The notes under the pieces were generated by a model. The model did not search any database and was not told where the DNA came from. It saw only the letters and a program-made list of their open reading frames with translations. This document shows, in pieces, positions 23,001-38,661 of a stretch of DNA of 64,000 nt. A program made the position numbers and the translations under genes. Position 1 is the first letter of the stretch, and the number at the start of each line of letters is the position of its first letter. Source of the stretch: Sipunculus nudus (taxonomy: Eukaryota > Annelida > Sipuncula > Golfingiida > Sipunculidae); contig CM049316.1 in assembly GCA_026874595.1 (NCBI GenBank), positions 53,949,676 to 54,013,675 on the forward strand. The letters are read 5' to 3'.

Positions 23001-26000
23001 TTTTTCTCTCAGAGCAGTTGCATTAAATCTATTTTAAACCATATGATTCTACCCAGATACTTGCATTAATTATCAATTCCAACCTTGGTTCCATTGACAT
23101 ATATTGATAACACAGTATGCTTTCTCTTCTGATAATTAAATACCATCTCCTTTGTTTTGCCAGCATCTACTATCAAGTTATGGTATCACACCGATCAGCT
23201 AAATTAGGAATCTATTGTTCATAACATGTTTTATCACAATTTTAAATCAAACCTAGCAAAATTAGTCTGCTTAAATTATAATTTTTACAGTTGTATATGT
23301 GCTATGTATATAACCACCATTTGTATATATTGCGGACGACGTTTATGATAACGTACACCAAATGTTTATAATCAGGACGCCAGGATGGACTTCATTTATT
23401 CAGAGTCTGTTTCCTTCCCCCCCCCCTAAAAAAACACTTTAAACCAGAATCATGAGCACAATTTTATTAATTGCTGATTTAGTTAATAATAAAAGCTTTC
23501 ACATGTGTATTGTTTATCAAGATGTCTATGCACATCATTTATGACAGTAATAAGGGCATCTTAAATAACTCTGTCTGAAAGAAAACGGGAAATTGTCCAT
23601 AACTGACAATAATATTGACAAGTAAGTCTTTCAAGTATGACCTCCTCCAAGATAAGATAAGATATAGTTTATTGCTATATATATGTAATAAAATCATCAC
23701 ACACAATAGTATTTGGCTTGACTGGCTTGCTTAAACAAACACATTAAACAAGAAATAATAATATAAAATTGTGTATAGAAAAAAAAGACCTATGAATAAG
23801 AATGTTTGACTAGAAGTGATATATTTAATGCCCGAACGGCTAACGCGTATGTGCTAGTTTGAGTTCTTTTGGAATTGCCTGATAGCGACCTATAGTGAAC
23901 CTCCGATTTAATATTTTCAAAGAAATAGTGCGCCGGATGACTATAGTCTTCTATAATGTCGTTTACTTTCTTCAACAATCGTGTTTGAAATATGGAGTCA
24001 ACATTTGGTAAAGGAGCCCCAATGATCCTCTTAGCTGTTCTAACTACCCTCGAAAGACGGTTCCTTTCCTCGACAGTGATACTGCCTCTCCATACAGTGG
24101 CTGGCAACACCAGGACTCCCTGAATTACCGCCCGATAAAACTTTAATAGAATCGGTTGACTGAGCCCGAAATCTTTTAGGTTCCTTAAGAATAAACTTCT
24201 TTACGCAGTAATTAACATTTTCGGCCCACTTCAAATCAGAAGAAATAAAAATTCCTAAAATTTTAAAACAGTCAACAATTTCAACCTCGGAGCCGTCAAT
24301 CACTTAGGGTAATATTTCAGTTTTCTTCCGTCTAAAATCAATTATCATCTCCTTGGTTTTCTTTACATTTAACTCCAGATTAAATTCAGAGCACCACGAA
24401 GCTAAAGTTTTAATTTCATTGTGGTAAACACTTTCGTTATTTCCTCGGATGAGCCCAGAAACTCTTGTGTCATCTGCAAATTTTACAATGAGGCAATCAT
24501 CAGAAGTAGAGACACAGTCATAGGTGAACAGAGAGTACAATATCGGTGAAAGCACACAACTTTGGGGTGCTCTAGTGTTTAAGACCAATTCTTCGGAAAT
24601 AATATTACCGATCTTAACCACTTGAGGCCGATTTGTTAAAAAGTGTAAGATTCAGTTACACATATTAATATTAAGACCCAGTTCAGATGGTTTTCCGATT
24701 AATTTATGGGGAAGGAGAGTGTTAAAGGCTGAGCTGAAATCGATGAATAAAACCCTTACATAGGTAAATTCTGGTAAGTCGTGATGTTTTAAAATACGGA
24801 AGGTTGTGAATGATACAGCGTCATCTGTTGAGCGGTTACTACGATAGGCGAACTGAAAAGGATCAAAAGTTTCTGAAATGCAGCATTTGAGATAATTTAA
24901 CACCAGCTTTACATCATAACATAAGTTAAAGTAACTGATTTGAATCGTTATAGTAGAGGTAATCATACCAATTTACCCTCTACAAAGGTCCTTTTGTATA
25001 GAAGTGGACAATCTTCCAGGTTTTTTAAGTTCCACATAACAATATTTGGAAATACAGAAAGGAAAAACTTCCAATTGTTTAAAGCATATAACAATATATG
25101 GGAATATAGAAATGGATAAAATTCCGGATTTTTCAAGTTCCACTTAATAAAAAATTCACAAAATTCGCAATATCTGGTAACGACACCTGAGAGCTATTGC
25201 ACGGACATGTTATCTAAATACAGTCTAGTCCTCTCATGTAAAGCAGCCTTGTGTTATAACGTTCTTGCATTTTTCTTATATTTTTCCCGCTTTTTATCAT
25301 CTATTTATAAACTAGGGCCATTTACACTAAGCGTTGGTTTGAACATCCACGTTTTAGATAATTAAAGGCTCTGCATGAATTTCTGAAATAACAATAATTC
25401 AGTTCCAATATTTTATTTGCTCTTGTTAAAAACCTTACAAACTAACCTCGGAAAGTGGTATCTGTGCAACACCAATTAAAGTCAATAAGAACCATAACTG
25501 CAGCATTTTTGTAAGATGTTTAAAATTGTTCACATGATGAGCCACACGATCTGAAGCAGCGGTCTGTCACTTGTACATGGTATATATGGTATTTCAAGCA
25601 AACTGTGTAATCAGCCATTTCGTGAAATGCCTTTCGGGAAAACTCAATCAAAATCACACATAACAATTCAATGATTTATAAATTACTGATTCAAAGTTCT
25701 CTTACCAATGTTCTAGTTTCACTGTTGAATGACTGCACCAGTTCTTATTGATAATTATTATACGTACAGACACAACCTCCTATTTGTGTTCCCGTACATA
25801 CAATTCCTGTTATTAATTTGATTACTTACTAATGTCTGAACTGTATTTTCCTAATCACCAATAGTATGAAGCTGTCTTAATGTACTGTGAGTGTAGCCCA
25901 AAATATCGCCCTTATTCGTTGTCGTTCCAATTTATACACTTTTACAATTCCCTATTTTACGGACAGTCCAGTATAATCTATCTGTTAATTACTAGCTTCA

Positions 26001-29000
26001 TGTCTTTATTTTTATTGTTTTGTATATTTTTGCACTATACTTTTCGTTTTTTTGTTAGGCTGCCAACACTAAGAAGAAAATGCTCTGATCCGCTAAATGT
26101 GAACATACTTAGATGACATTCTAATGTCGGTTTGTTATAGTTGTACGTATTGTGTCGAACTAATGATTACTTCTATACTCGTAAATTTATGTGGAGATGT
26201 GCAACCAAAGCCGGGACCACAGGTTAAAGATCAGGTGTCACTAAGTTTAGTTAACATAAGAAGCCAATCTGAAGACAAAATGGTTGATTTATCAATAACA
26301 CTTGCTTATATCTATGCCATAATAATGCTTTGTCAGACATATAAGGCCTGGATACGAGGCAGATTATTTGAAATTACCCGGCTACCATCCCATTTTTAGG
26401 CGTGATCGGCAAACTGTTATCGGAGGTGGAGTTGCACTATAAGCAGCGCATCTCACCTTTCGATCCAGAGACGAGGTGACCTTGAGAATCCAGATCTGGA
26501 AATGTTGTGGGCTGAAGTGGGCCTCGCAAATAAAATATACTTAATTGGTGTAATTTATCGCCCACCTAGTACGCTAGCCTCATTTTAGGAAGATTTGAGT
26601 AACGTCATTTCCGAAGCAAAGGCGTCGGGTCCGGATACTCTAATTATACGTGGTGCTCTTAATGCTGATTTTTCTTCTTTCCACGGTAACAAATTGAAGG
26701 CCCTCTTCGACGAAGTCCAGCCCACACCAATAGTTAAAGAGCCAACCAGGATTACCCAAAATTCTAGGACAGTTCTAGATTAAATTCTCACAAATGCTCC
26801 CCCTCTTTTTTACAAAGTATATATTTTACTACCTCTATCTAAAAACGATCACCCCACAGTATGTGCTGTGCTTCGAAAGCCTGTGTCCCATAACTTCACA
26901 TTTACTCGTAACTTATGGCTTTAAAATAAAGGTGACTTCAACAGTTTAAGGAATACTCTTGCTGAGACAGATTGGCATCATTATTTTGGTACTAGCGACA
27001 TTAATATAATGTATCATTGTGTGTCCTCTACTCTGCTAAACTTAGCTAGAATTTGGATACTAAACAAGAAAATTACCGTTCGTACAGGAGAAAAACCTTA
27101 GTATACAAGCAAGTTGCAAGGACCGGTGTCATTATATAGCCAAAAAGCGTAATACTGATTTAGCATGGAAGAATTTTAGATCAACAAGGAATAGGTATAT
27201 AATAGCTTGTCGGAAAACCAAAGAAGAAGTTAATTTTAATTTGATCAATGATCTTAAGATAAAAAAACGACTGTTCGCCAAAATATTGGTGGAAAATTGT
27301 GAAACGTCTTACTAATTTCAAACCTCAGACACCTGATTTACATATAATAAGTAATGGGATCTTAGTTTATAACGAGAAAGTTAAGGCACATTTGTTCAAC
27401 GATTGTAACCTTTCAAACTTTCGAATCGATGATTTACATAGTTACCTACCTGAGATTAACACAAACGACAATGGAGTCAAACTTACCCGTATTATTGTTA
27501 AACAAACGGATGTATTTGATATATTTAAATCTCTTGATGTAAGTAAAGCTGCAGGTCCTGATAACATAATTCCACGCTTACTCTAGGAAACCGCTGATGT
27601 TTTAGCTGCACCTCTGTGTCTGGTACTCTGCCGGGTACTGGATGGATGGAAAAAGGCCCACGTAACTCCCATATATAAAAAGGATAATTCTCAACTTGTT
27701 GTTAATTATCGACCTATCTCTGTTCTAAGTTGTGTCTCCGAAATTGCCGAGAAAGCAATATTTAAGTATATGTTTAATTTTCTTCGTGAACATAAAAAGA
27801 TTACAAAATTACAATGTGGATTTATACCAGGAGATCCCACAGTGTAGAAGTTTCAGTTGGTAGAAATTTATCATCTGTTCTGTGAGGCCATAGATAAAAG
27901 GATGGACGTCAATGTTGTGTTTTGTGACATATCCAAAGCTTTTGAAAGAGTATGGCATAAAGAACTTTTGTACAAGTTAATGCGGATTGGTATAGATGGC
28001 ACAATTTTTTTATGGTTTAAAGATTACCTATATAATAGGCAACAAGGAGTCGTTATCCGAGGCGGTTGTTCTGACTGGGGTAACATAAAAGCGGGAGTAC
28101 CCCAGGGATCAGTCTTGGGATCTTTGTTATTTTTTTATATACATTCCGACATAGTTGATATGGTGTCATGTAATATAAGACTTTTCGCAGACGATACAAC
28201 ACTCTTTGTCAACTTGTGTAATTCTTATTTTAGTTTAAAACAATGAATTATCTTCGATAAAGCGTGGGCAGATCAGTGGCTGGTGATGTTTAATCCAGCA
28301 AAATCTAAAGCTATGTATATTTTGCATTAACGTGACCATTTAAATCCAGTTTTGTCCTTCGCTTGTTTTAAAGCTGCCTTTTACAAATAAACACAAGTAC
28401 TTGAGTATAAACTTTCGGGACGATTTATAATGGTCTGATCACATTTCAGAAGTATGTAAGAAAGCATAGAAGAGAATTGACGTCTTGAACAAATTTAAGT
28501 ACCTATTTGACAGGCAAACATTAGAAATAATGTATAAATCATTTGTATTGCCTATATTGGAATATGGGAGTATCATGTGGATTAATATAACACAGGCAGA
28601 CGCAAATAAATTAGAAAAGATCCAGTTATATGCAGCCTGAGTTGTCACCGGCGCACTTAAAAGAGCAGTAATCGGGAAATTTTTAATGAACTTGGCTGGG
28701 AGACCTTGCAGGATCGTATAGAAAAATTTCAATTAACAATGTTATATAAAATGATCAATGGGTTTTCATTTTTCCGACCGATGGCCGAGACCTTTGACCT
28801 TTGTACTTGATACAACTAGTAACACTCTTTCAAGTATGACCATCGACAAGCATTTCATTATAAAACAAGTTAAAGTATCTTTACAGTAGAGGAAGTTATA
28901 CCAATTTACCACTTATAAAGGTCCTTTTGTACAGAAGTGAAAAAACTTTTTAGTTTTTTAAAGTTCCACATAACAATATTTGGGTATATAGAAAAGGCAA

Positions 29001-32000
29001 CACTTCTAGGTTTTTCAAGTTCCACATAACAATAATTGGGAATGTAGAAATGGAAAAACTTCCAAGTATTTCATGTTCCACATTACAGTAGTTGGGGAAA
29101 AAAATGGAAAAACTTCTAGGTTTTTCAAATTCCACATAACAATAATTGGGAATATAGAAATGGAAAAACTTACAATTTTTTTCAAGTTCAACATAACAAT
29201 ATACTTTGGAATATAGAAATGAAAACACTTCCAAGTATAAAGCGTCTCGCCGATAGACTATCTGGTCCACAAGCTCTCCTTGAACTTGCTTGCTTAACAT
29301 CTGATAGACCAACTAGTCCACAAGCTTTCTTTGAACTTATTTGTTTAATATCCGTCTCAAATCCTTGTGTTGAATGACAAGATTGTCCGATGTGTTAATT
29401 TCTGTAAAAATTAAGATAACACACCTGCATTCTCTACCTTTCTAAATCTTTAAAAAAATCTTTTAAAAAAATTATGTTTTGCACATGTTTCTGTGCATAA
29501 TCCTCAGGAAAGTCTTTTGATTTTATATGAATATGCTGTACAAATTTTTAGCCCATCCCAGGCAGGTTTTGAATTCTTACTTTAAAACTTTCTTCCTATA
29601 ATGCATTTATATCATGATGTTTATTTCTTCTGAACACACTTCTTAAATTCTGTATATTTAACACATCATAACAGTTCACTATATTCTTTTCTGAGAGACC
29701 ATACATTAGTAATTTTAACACTTGGTATTATTTATTCCGTGCAATTTTCAATCTTTATTCCCTCATCCCCCACCCCTTCTTCTCCTTAAAATTTTGCCAA
29801 CTTGGAATGAGATATTTCAAACACACATCCGGAACATTATCCCTCAGGCGGAGAACCTGACACCTGAAATACCGCAACACGGGGTTAGCGCTTTGTTGAC
29901 AGGCGTCTACACGGTGATGTTCCAAACATTCCATTATAATAACACAGTATGTTTTTATTTCAAATTATTTTATGCCATTGGGAGGTAGGGCAATGTTTTT
30001 CCGACAGATGACCGAGATCTTTTTGATGGTAATGGGGCTCACTTGTGAATCGTTTTAATGAACCTTGACACTCTGTAGAAGAAAAGATTTATCAGGATCT
30101 TGGTTGAGGTATCCTTGTAGGCTCCGACGCCAGTTCTAGTCATGTAATGATTCCCTGCAAAAATATACGCATCCCTTGATATTCAGAATATTTCGTGTGT
30201 TTTCTTATTCATATTTTTCACTGATTTTAACGGTCCTTTTTGATGCGGTGTCCTAATTATGACGATTTTTGTCATTGTTTATTTTTTAACCTTTATTGCA
30301 TGTTTCATTATGTCAGCAGCACAACACATCCCAGTATTTATATTATACTCTCTCGTTCATCATTTAAAATCACATTTTCCTCATCCTAAAATTTAATGAC
30401 TTTTCACCAACAGCGGCAACGAAAATTGCAAATGGCGCACCGTCGGCTGATTTGCGGGGAAACACCCAGATGCACACACTGGCCATCGACCACCGGAGCT
30501 CAGCCCTGACGCCCCTGTCTCCGGGAGGACGGAGTAACCTGTCAATGTGGAGCGAACTCAACAGGCTGGCCAGGAGAAGTTCCATCGACTCACAGGACAG
30601 CCAGAATTCTGAGTGAGTTCAAATTGTCATTGACTCTTCAGACTCAGTTTGCCACGTGAGAGGAAATTAGTTTTTATTTTTTCCCCAAGGGTGTATCTCG
30701 GGGGACTGGGGATTATCTGTTCAAAAAATGTCTTATCTCGTGTTTTTGTAATTCCTTTGGGGGGGGGGGGGTAACTTTATTACGTCATCATCTGAGCCAT
30801 GAAGAGTGCCTTGATTAGTTATAATAACTATCTGAATAATCCACATAAAATAAAGTTAAACGATAGTTGTTGAGGCAGATAAATTTTGTTATGGCATATA
30901 AATGCGTGCACATATTTTAGGTGAGCAAATCCTGTGAAAGGGTGATTTTTCCCCCATAAAGAATAAAGAAACAACATTATCTATATATGGTATTGATACA
31001 GTTTCGATTGATAATCTGAGATTTCATTTTAAAAAAATGTAAATATAACTCCGGTCATGTTTCAAGAAGGAAGTGGGAAATGGTGCGATCCCTTATTTAA
31101 ATTAATCGAGTGGTGGTATTAATCTAAAAAAGAAAGACTACTTTCACGTGGATGATTTTCTATTAAATTTTATACTCGTTCATATTCTGCAATTTTACAA
31201 GCAGAGAAGTCCTATTGTGAAATATCACAGGCGAATAGGCTAATGTAATTTTTGATGGTGGAAGTCTCTAGGATATACATCATCGAATTGATTTGTGTGT
31301 TGCGTCACACTTAAAGAATATGATTTGCTAAAATCAGATAACCCCGAGTGTCACCAGTGTCCACCTAGTCATCAGGGTTAATGTCTGTATCAGTAGCAAG
31401 GAAGAATAGTCGCTACCAATCTGACATCCTGAAGAACAGAGTCTTTCCATCGTAATCCTGACATCTATCAACTATGATAACTGTATTAATTTAATTAATT
31501 TCCTGAGCAATCCAAGGTAATTTTGTTGCCATGGAAACATGATGGAGGAATAGTATTCAACCTGAACAATTGTATAGTTGACACCTTTTGTAACTCGAGT
31601 AAGGTGCTATGCGTATGACACCGAATTAACGTGTGTCCCGTTCAGTGCTCGTCTTCGTACTATAAGAGATGGCCATTTAGAATCCTTGTAAATCGAAAAG
31701 AAACGTAATCATCAACTACTTTATCGGGTTTCAACTCGCTGAAGCATTCATGTGTTGTAAATACCGACAAAAACCTAGGAGGAAAATGTACAGAGAAAGT
31801 TTCTGTGCGCAGAAATGAAAAGAAATAGAGTGCTGCTGAATTGGAACAGGAAACTCAAAGGAAGCTCATAGGAAGGATAATTTAAAAAAAAATATATCGT
31901 AAAAGGCTGTGCTAGATGCTACACCGATGTCGCTGGAAAATATGTTCAGAAATATTCATAAAATATCAGGCAATGGTTTGTACATTAAGAGAGATAAGTG

Positions 32001-35000
32001 GCGCCTTGGACTTCTACGAGGGTTCTGCTTGGATATCATCACAGATATGGAAAGTATGGTGACACCTTGAACTTCAGACTTAATCACATATATTCAAATT
32101 ATGAGTTCTTAAAATTTCCAGCTACGTGCATGGTAAATCTGAAATCCGAAAGACTTAATAATTACGTATCATTATTAGCGTCTGTGTACGTCAATCCTTA
32201 GCATGTAGACAGTAATGCCGAACTGAACTAAACTTCTTGTAACTGTCATACGACAAGCACGGATCTTTATCTATCCCCCAACCCCAGACCCACACCCCAA
32301 TTCTCCACTGTTAGGTATTCCAACTGATAAGACCTTTTACATATCTCTATCAGTTTGAGAGGTACTATAGTACTGTAGAACAGAAATGAAATTTGGTCGT
32401 TCTTTCTTCAGTTTCACAGATGAGCTGTCACATTTTCATATTTTGCAATTTATTAAAAAACTATTAACGATATCGTCACAAAATTTGCCACTACACTCCT
32501 ACATCGTAAGTGTTTGTTACAGTTATAGCTTACGTGAGCAAACTGAAAAGTGCTGAGTCACCCCTTCTCATATCTTTCTGCATGAGTGATTTCTAAAGAA
32601 AATATACCATAGGAATGTTAGAATGCTGATATTATAAACCCACTTTTAGCAATATTTCTGTATCTCGTATATTAGGAGTAATTCAACATTGTAAAATTTT
32701 GGAAAATCAAACTTTTTGAGCCCTGTGACTCTGAAAAAAGGTCAAGTTCACTGAAACTGTGTCAAAATAATTGGCCCACAGTAATGTACATCTTGGGCAA
32801 GAATCAATGAAATCGGACGATAAAGGGGCAGAATAATAAGAATAATAACGGGAAAAACAAATGTCTCCACCTATGGATAGGCTCTTTGGAAGTATATGCA
32901 CCGTACCTTGTCAGCCCCATCATGCACCTCAATATAACAAAGCACCAGATGCTTTTGCAGACACTCGTGGTCAAGAAACATGCGACCAGTGGTCATGGTT
33001 CACCTCACGTTGATAGGACGTACGTTTCATGGATGCCTAAGGACGAATAAACTGACAGTTCCTCTATCTCGGAACTTTTAGTATTTTAACAGAGATATTA
33101 ACCGCCAGTATACATCTCTGGTGCTTTTTCCGAGAATTAACTTTTTGTCACACTTCTTGACAAGATGCAATATATTTTATGAGATGAAATATCAAGAAAG
33201 AAATATACATGCAGAGTTTTGCCGGTTATGATAAAGGTGATGAAAAGAGAATGAACGTGGGGATAGATCGCTTCATCGGCAGGCAGGGTATTTTCCAAGT
33301 GGCCCCACGGTATAAGCACAGACGCAGGTAGGCCTTTCTGGGATTAAGATACTGATTTGTTCACGGTTCATTATTCAGAGCACGGCCAGTACGAATATTA
33401 AACCTTATGATAGCTCATAACAGTAATATAAAGCAAATAAGAACTTTTTTTGTGTGACTGAAGTCTCGAATGATGTGTTCACTTTTACTTTTGAATGTCT
33501 CTGCTATGGCCCATTCACTCCAGTGTCTACGGCGAGTAATCTCCCCAGTACCCCCCGGATCATCGTTCATGACCACCGAGAGTTCTGGAAATATTTGATT
33601 ACGTCATGGATTCATATAAAAGAGGAAATGCAAATGTTTCTATATCAATCTTGTAATCCAAAAACTAATGCAAAGCATAAATGATACAGCTGATACCGTG
33701 TTGTTGAGGCCATGTCTGCAATCAATACGACACTATCGCGTTTCCGTTCAATATTCCCTATTTCACCATGTAACAGCGTCTGTGTGGTGTGTAGTCTTCA
33801 GATTGACCGCCCAGGCAAGAGCTGCGTCTGCTGGACTTGAGAAGCAACAACTTCAGTCATTATAATCAGCAGTGTTAATGCTGTGCTAACGTGATAATCA
33901 CCTCATTTTCTGCAGGTTAAGACTCCTCCAAAATTTACGGTATTCTTAAAAGGGCAGGTAATATGGAGTTAAATGTGACGTGAGGCGGTTTGACGCCGCT
34001 TGACAGATGGCTGGAGCCGGCATTCGAGTCAGATCTCCCACAGGGGAACAACAGTTCCTTTATAACAACGAGTACGTCTCCAGCGGCAAGCGTGGGAGGG
34101 GCTCAGCATTAAAATTTTATGTTGCCTTTTTGTTCGCGAGGGTTTCATATTCGCGATATTAGCGAAAGGGTATTTATCGCGAAAATCAAACCTTCATGAA
34201 ACAGAGGTCCCATCAGCGAAGGCAAAGTTAAAAGGTGACATTATGAATTAAAAAATCGAGTGTGTTCAAAGATATTTTAAATGTTATATATCTTTCGAGT
34301 TGAGTGAACAAAATTTTTGTAAGATTTTGTGCACATCATGATTGTTATAAATAGTTCACTTAAATAATAACTGTTATACTCTTTTCATCTATAGGTCTTT
34401 CTTATTGTGATATCGCGAAAATTGGACCCTCGCGAAACACTTGAAAAAGATTAAATCCCGAAATGTTTACCTCGCGAATATGACGCCAACCACAGTATAC
34501 GGTAATATGTGTCACATGAAAATCTGTCCTCCGGTGGTTCTTTTTGCTGTAAATATAGGAAACCAGAAAAATAGAAATATTTTATTGTATGTTTTTTATA
34601 TAACATAACTGGTTTATATTTATGATTATTCGATCTCATATTTTAGCATAAGCTATTTGCTTATTACCTTATTGTATCTATGGGGTTACTGTCCGTATTT
34701 CCTTCCGGTCTTTGTGTTTGTTTTTTTTATATCAGAATCACGTGTGCCATATTATGTATATAAACATATCCCCCTGTTATATCATTTAGTAAAGTAAATT
34801 AGATTGACATCAGAAATGATTTATGAAAGCATGCACACAACGGTATAAATCGATAATATATGTTCGAATAAGGATAATTTCAAGGAAGATTCACAATGAA
34901 ATTCGCAGTTGTTGAATGTTTATTTATTTAACCCATAAACAGTTAAAAACTTAGTTGATGGAAACATATAAAAGTATGTAACACTATGTTATTGGCCCGC

Positions 35001-35353
35001 TTAGGTTATAGACCTGACGTTTCTTTTAAGGATAGTACAATGTTATGCACAAGTCTATTTTTTTTTCTTCTTGGATTGTCATCGAGTTAAAATGACGAGC
35101 TATCCTCTCTTAAAGCCCCATTATTTAATATTCCTTGGGCATTCAGATGATCATGGTTTTAGCCTGTGAAAGACACGGATGGCGTACGTATCTCAGATAA
35201 TCACCTCGCACGGTGTTATTCACGGTAATTTACGGTAATTCATGGTAATTTAAGATAATGTGTCTCAATTAACGCGCTGATATTTTATTCTGAACAGCCG
35301 TAGAATGTTAATTTGTTATATTGAATACTAATATAGCACACTGAGTCAGCTAC

Positions 35354-35418
<65 letters not shown>

Positions 35419-38400
35419 GGCATTAAGGAATATGACAATATTTTCCCTGCCATTTCATTCAAAAATAGGAGCAGATTCGCGGATTTACGGCCACATACTC
35501 TACCACGTGACCGTACTAAACATCGATTATGTTTATAAAAGCAGAGCGGGAGTTCTGCGCAGTCAGCTCTACAGTTTTATATTTTAGAAATCATATAGAA
35601 CACCTCTGCATAAAGGCTCGATAGAGGACATTGATAGGAGTCGACAAAAACGCTTTGGCTCGGGAAAAAGGTTGGCATAAACTTCGCTGGATACGTTCTT
35701 CCTAACTGAATATATTGGAAACCTATAAATTCTGGATATGCATGCTGGATAAATGCAAAGTGATAGGAATTCTTGATTAGGTTTATATCATATCCAGAGT
35801 GCGGACCTTATTCTGGAGATACACGTACATACCTTCCATGAAGTTCGCACGGGGGCACGTACAGAACAAGTCGGGCTTATCCTACACCACACTGTGCTAG
35901 AGAGACTACTGTTTTGGGCTGGCTGACAATCTTTATAGGACATTTATAGGTTGGCGTCTCTCCCAAGGACATGATGACGCCCTAAAGCATTGACCTTTTT
36001 CTTTTTAATATAGCTAAATCTTGACCACTATGACATTAATCTGGAAGACAACCTTACTATCCCCTGCTAATTGAGACTGATACAAGTGTGGGTAGCAGGG
36101 GGTGGCATCATGATAAAATCAAATTTGACATTGAGCCGGGTTGGCCATTTTTTTCTGCCTGAAACCAGGCATGAGATTCCTTGGAGAGACAAGATGTCTA
36201 GTTGGGTTAACAGGCAGCCAAGTCAGCTGGCCAGTCGTCATCGATTCTTTTTAACCCCCGCAACCGGTAAAAGTCGACAAAACTAACACTCCATTCGTAG
36301 CCTGGAACACTTAGCAGCTGTAGCATCGGATCACAGCCGAGTGATGTTATATTAAAGAATTCGGGGTTACGGCCTATCCCTTTCTCAACGATATATGATA
36401 GGCGTGCTGTGTGACGGGTGCTAGCGTTTGTTGGAGGCGCCACAGGTTTTGTGATTCCATCCCGTACCACCATCTCCAGGCAGCTCATACAACAGTCTGG
36501 GCATCGACCGGGACGCCTGGAGGCTGGCTGGACTGCTGAGGAAACTGCTGCTCAAAAACATTATAAACTGTGATTGGGATGAAGAAATCCAAATAGATCC
36601 ATACATTACCACGGTAAATTCTGGATGTACACTGTGGGAGTGACTGACACTGACTGGAGTGTCTTTCACGGGTAGTGAGTGTGGTGCTTAGTCTCATCGA
36701 GTCGCTCTGACGGGTTTGTACTACAAGCCGGGGTACAGATACTGTCTTCTATTTCACTTGTACCTCGTTTCGCCTGAGGAGTGTATCTATAAACGTCATA
36801 TAAACATGGACTGTCTCTCGCACGTCAGAGGTTCATGAAGACTGGATTATTGCCCGCGGACTGACGGGATATTACACCACGGTGTTCATACAGTAACCAA
36901 TTGTCCGTCAAACAGCTGAACTGCACATGCACTGGCACTCACCTCGTTAAATGAGTAATTACCACATAAAAGAGGATTGTATACGAGTGACATAGTCAAA
37001 ACCAAAAAGGGTTCTCGCCTTAAAGGTGTGCATAAACTGTTACATTCCCAAGCAGCTGCAAAGCTGCTACGATATTCAAAGATTCATAGCTGTAATACTG
37101 GAGTTGACATCTTTCTGGTGCTTCTCACAGTGAATGTTCCATTAAAAACGACCGTGCCGGCCATTGGAACCCACCAACAAGCGATATATTGTGTTTGTCA
37201 CGTTCCTTTCGAATGCCGCTCATAACGGGATGGAGCTCCGGCGGTACATAAAGCTGCAACATGATGATCACAAGGTAAGGAGGGCGCTGGTCACATGGCC
37301 ATGTCCCGTTACCTCAGATCATGTTAGTAAATTAAAATTTTAATTAAAACTGTGGATTACGGATGTTTCACAACTGACTCGACCGCGCACATTTAAACAT
37401 TACCGTCCTGAGAACTTCAGTCAAGTAACTATGATAAGCTGCCATTTTAGAAATCCTTGTTTTATTATAATATATGGATACCCTTGATTTAAATTTTATG
37501 CTAGAATTATCTTCTTCATTCATAACAAATGTAAGCATAGTCCTTCCTTTCTTAAAGCTTTGTGAAATGCAATAAGAAACTGAATCTCATTAAAAAAAAT
37601 TGTTCAACCAAAATAAACTCGACTCAAAAATAAAAAAATTACTAATCTCCACTATTTTAAACAGAAGAAGTAAACAATATTTACCTCAACTTAGGTGGCG
37701 ATGATGTCTCCACCCACGACTGCCCAGGAACCACTTTGGGAACTGGGTACCCTTATATATCGATTGCAACGTATTCAAAATACTGCCGACAGGATTATAA
37801 GACGAACGTCGAAGTCTGCCCATATTCCACAATATTGAAACAACTGCACTGGCTACCGGTGGAATGTTAATTGATTTAAGATTTTTCGAAGTATTGTACG
37901 AAGTTTTGAATGGTCTAACCCCATCATATTTACGTAATCATTTTGTTGAATAAATTCCATCGAAGTCACTTGCGTTGTACGGAATACCGACAGGCCAGGA
38001 CTGTCACATTTTGGGTGAAATGTTTTAGTATAGTCTCTCTGGCTCTTTACGGAATAGATTCCCTGAATTCAGAAACATGCCGATTCTTAAGTTACTTTTA
38101 AAAACGTACCTTTTTAAATCAGTCCTTTAAAACTCTTACATGACCATTTTGATCAGGTTTAATCTCCCATGATATTGCACATTTTACCGTAATTTTTGTA
38201 CTTTGTATGACAAAGGGCTTTAGCGCGGAGTTTATTCTGGATTTTGCACAATATAAACATTTATTAACAATAAAATAAATAATATTTTACAGTTAGCATA
38301 AATTGCAGATCATTTATCCTCTTCCGTATTCAGTATTTTTCAAAGATGTTATTCATTTTGAGTGATTCTGCATTTTTTACTATCTGTGTGATTATTCCCC

Positions 38401-38607
38401 ATTTTAAATATAAAAATAAAATACCAAAAAATAGAAATTTAATCAAAACATTGAAATATTGTGTGCATGAGAGCTTTGCTTCATTCTTTGATTATCAATT
38501 GGTGTCATATCATTCATGTAATACTATTATTCTTAATTTTCCTTATTAAAGAGCTTATTTTTTTCCCATTTGAAACAAGCCATTATATGAATCAATCTTA
38601 TTATACT

Positions 38608-38661
<54 letters not shown>

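Noticed and set aside
36421-36697. Minus-strand ORFs in the 36.4-36.7 kb region
   Set aside because: They are antisense to the plus-strand candidate exon, which has flanking splice signals and better codon character.
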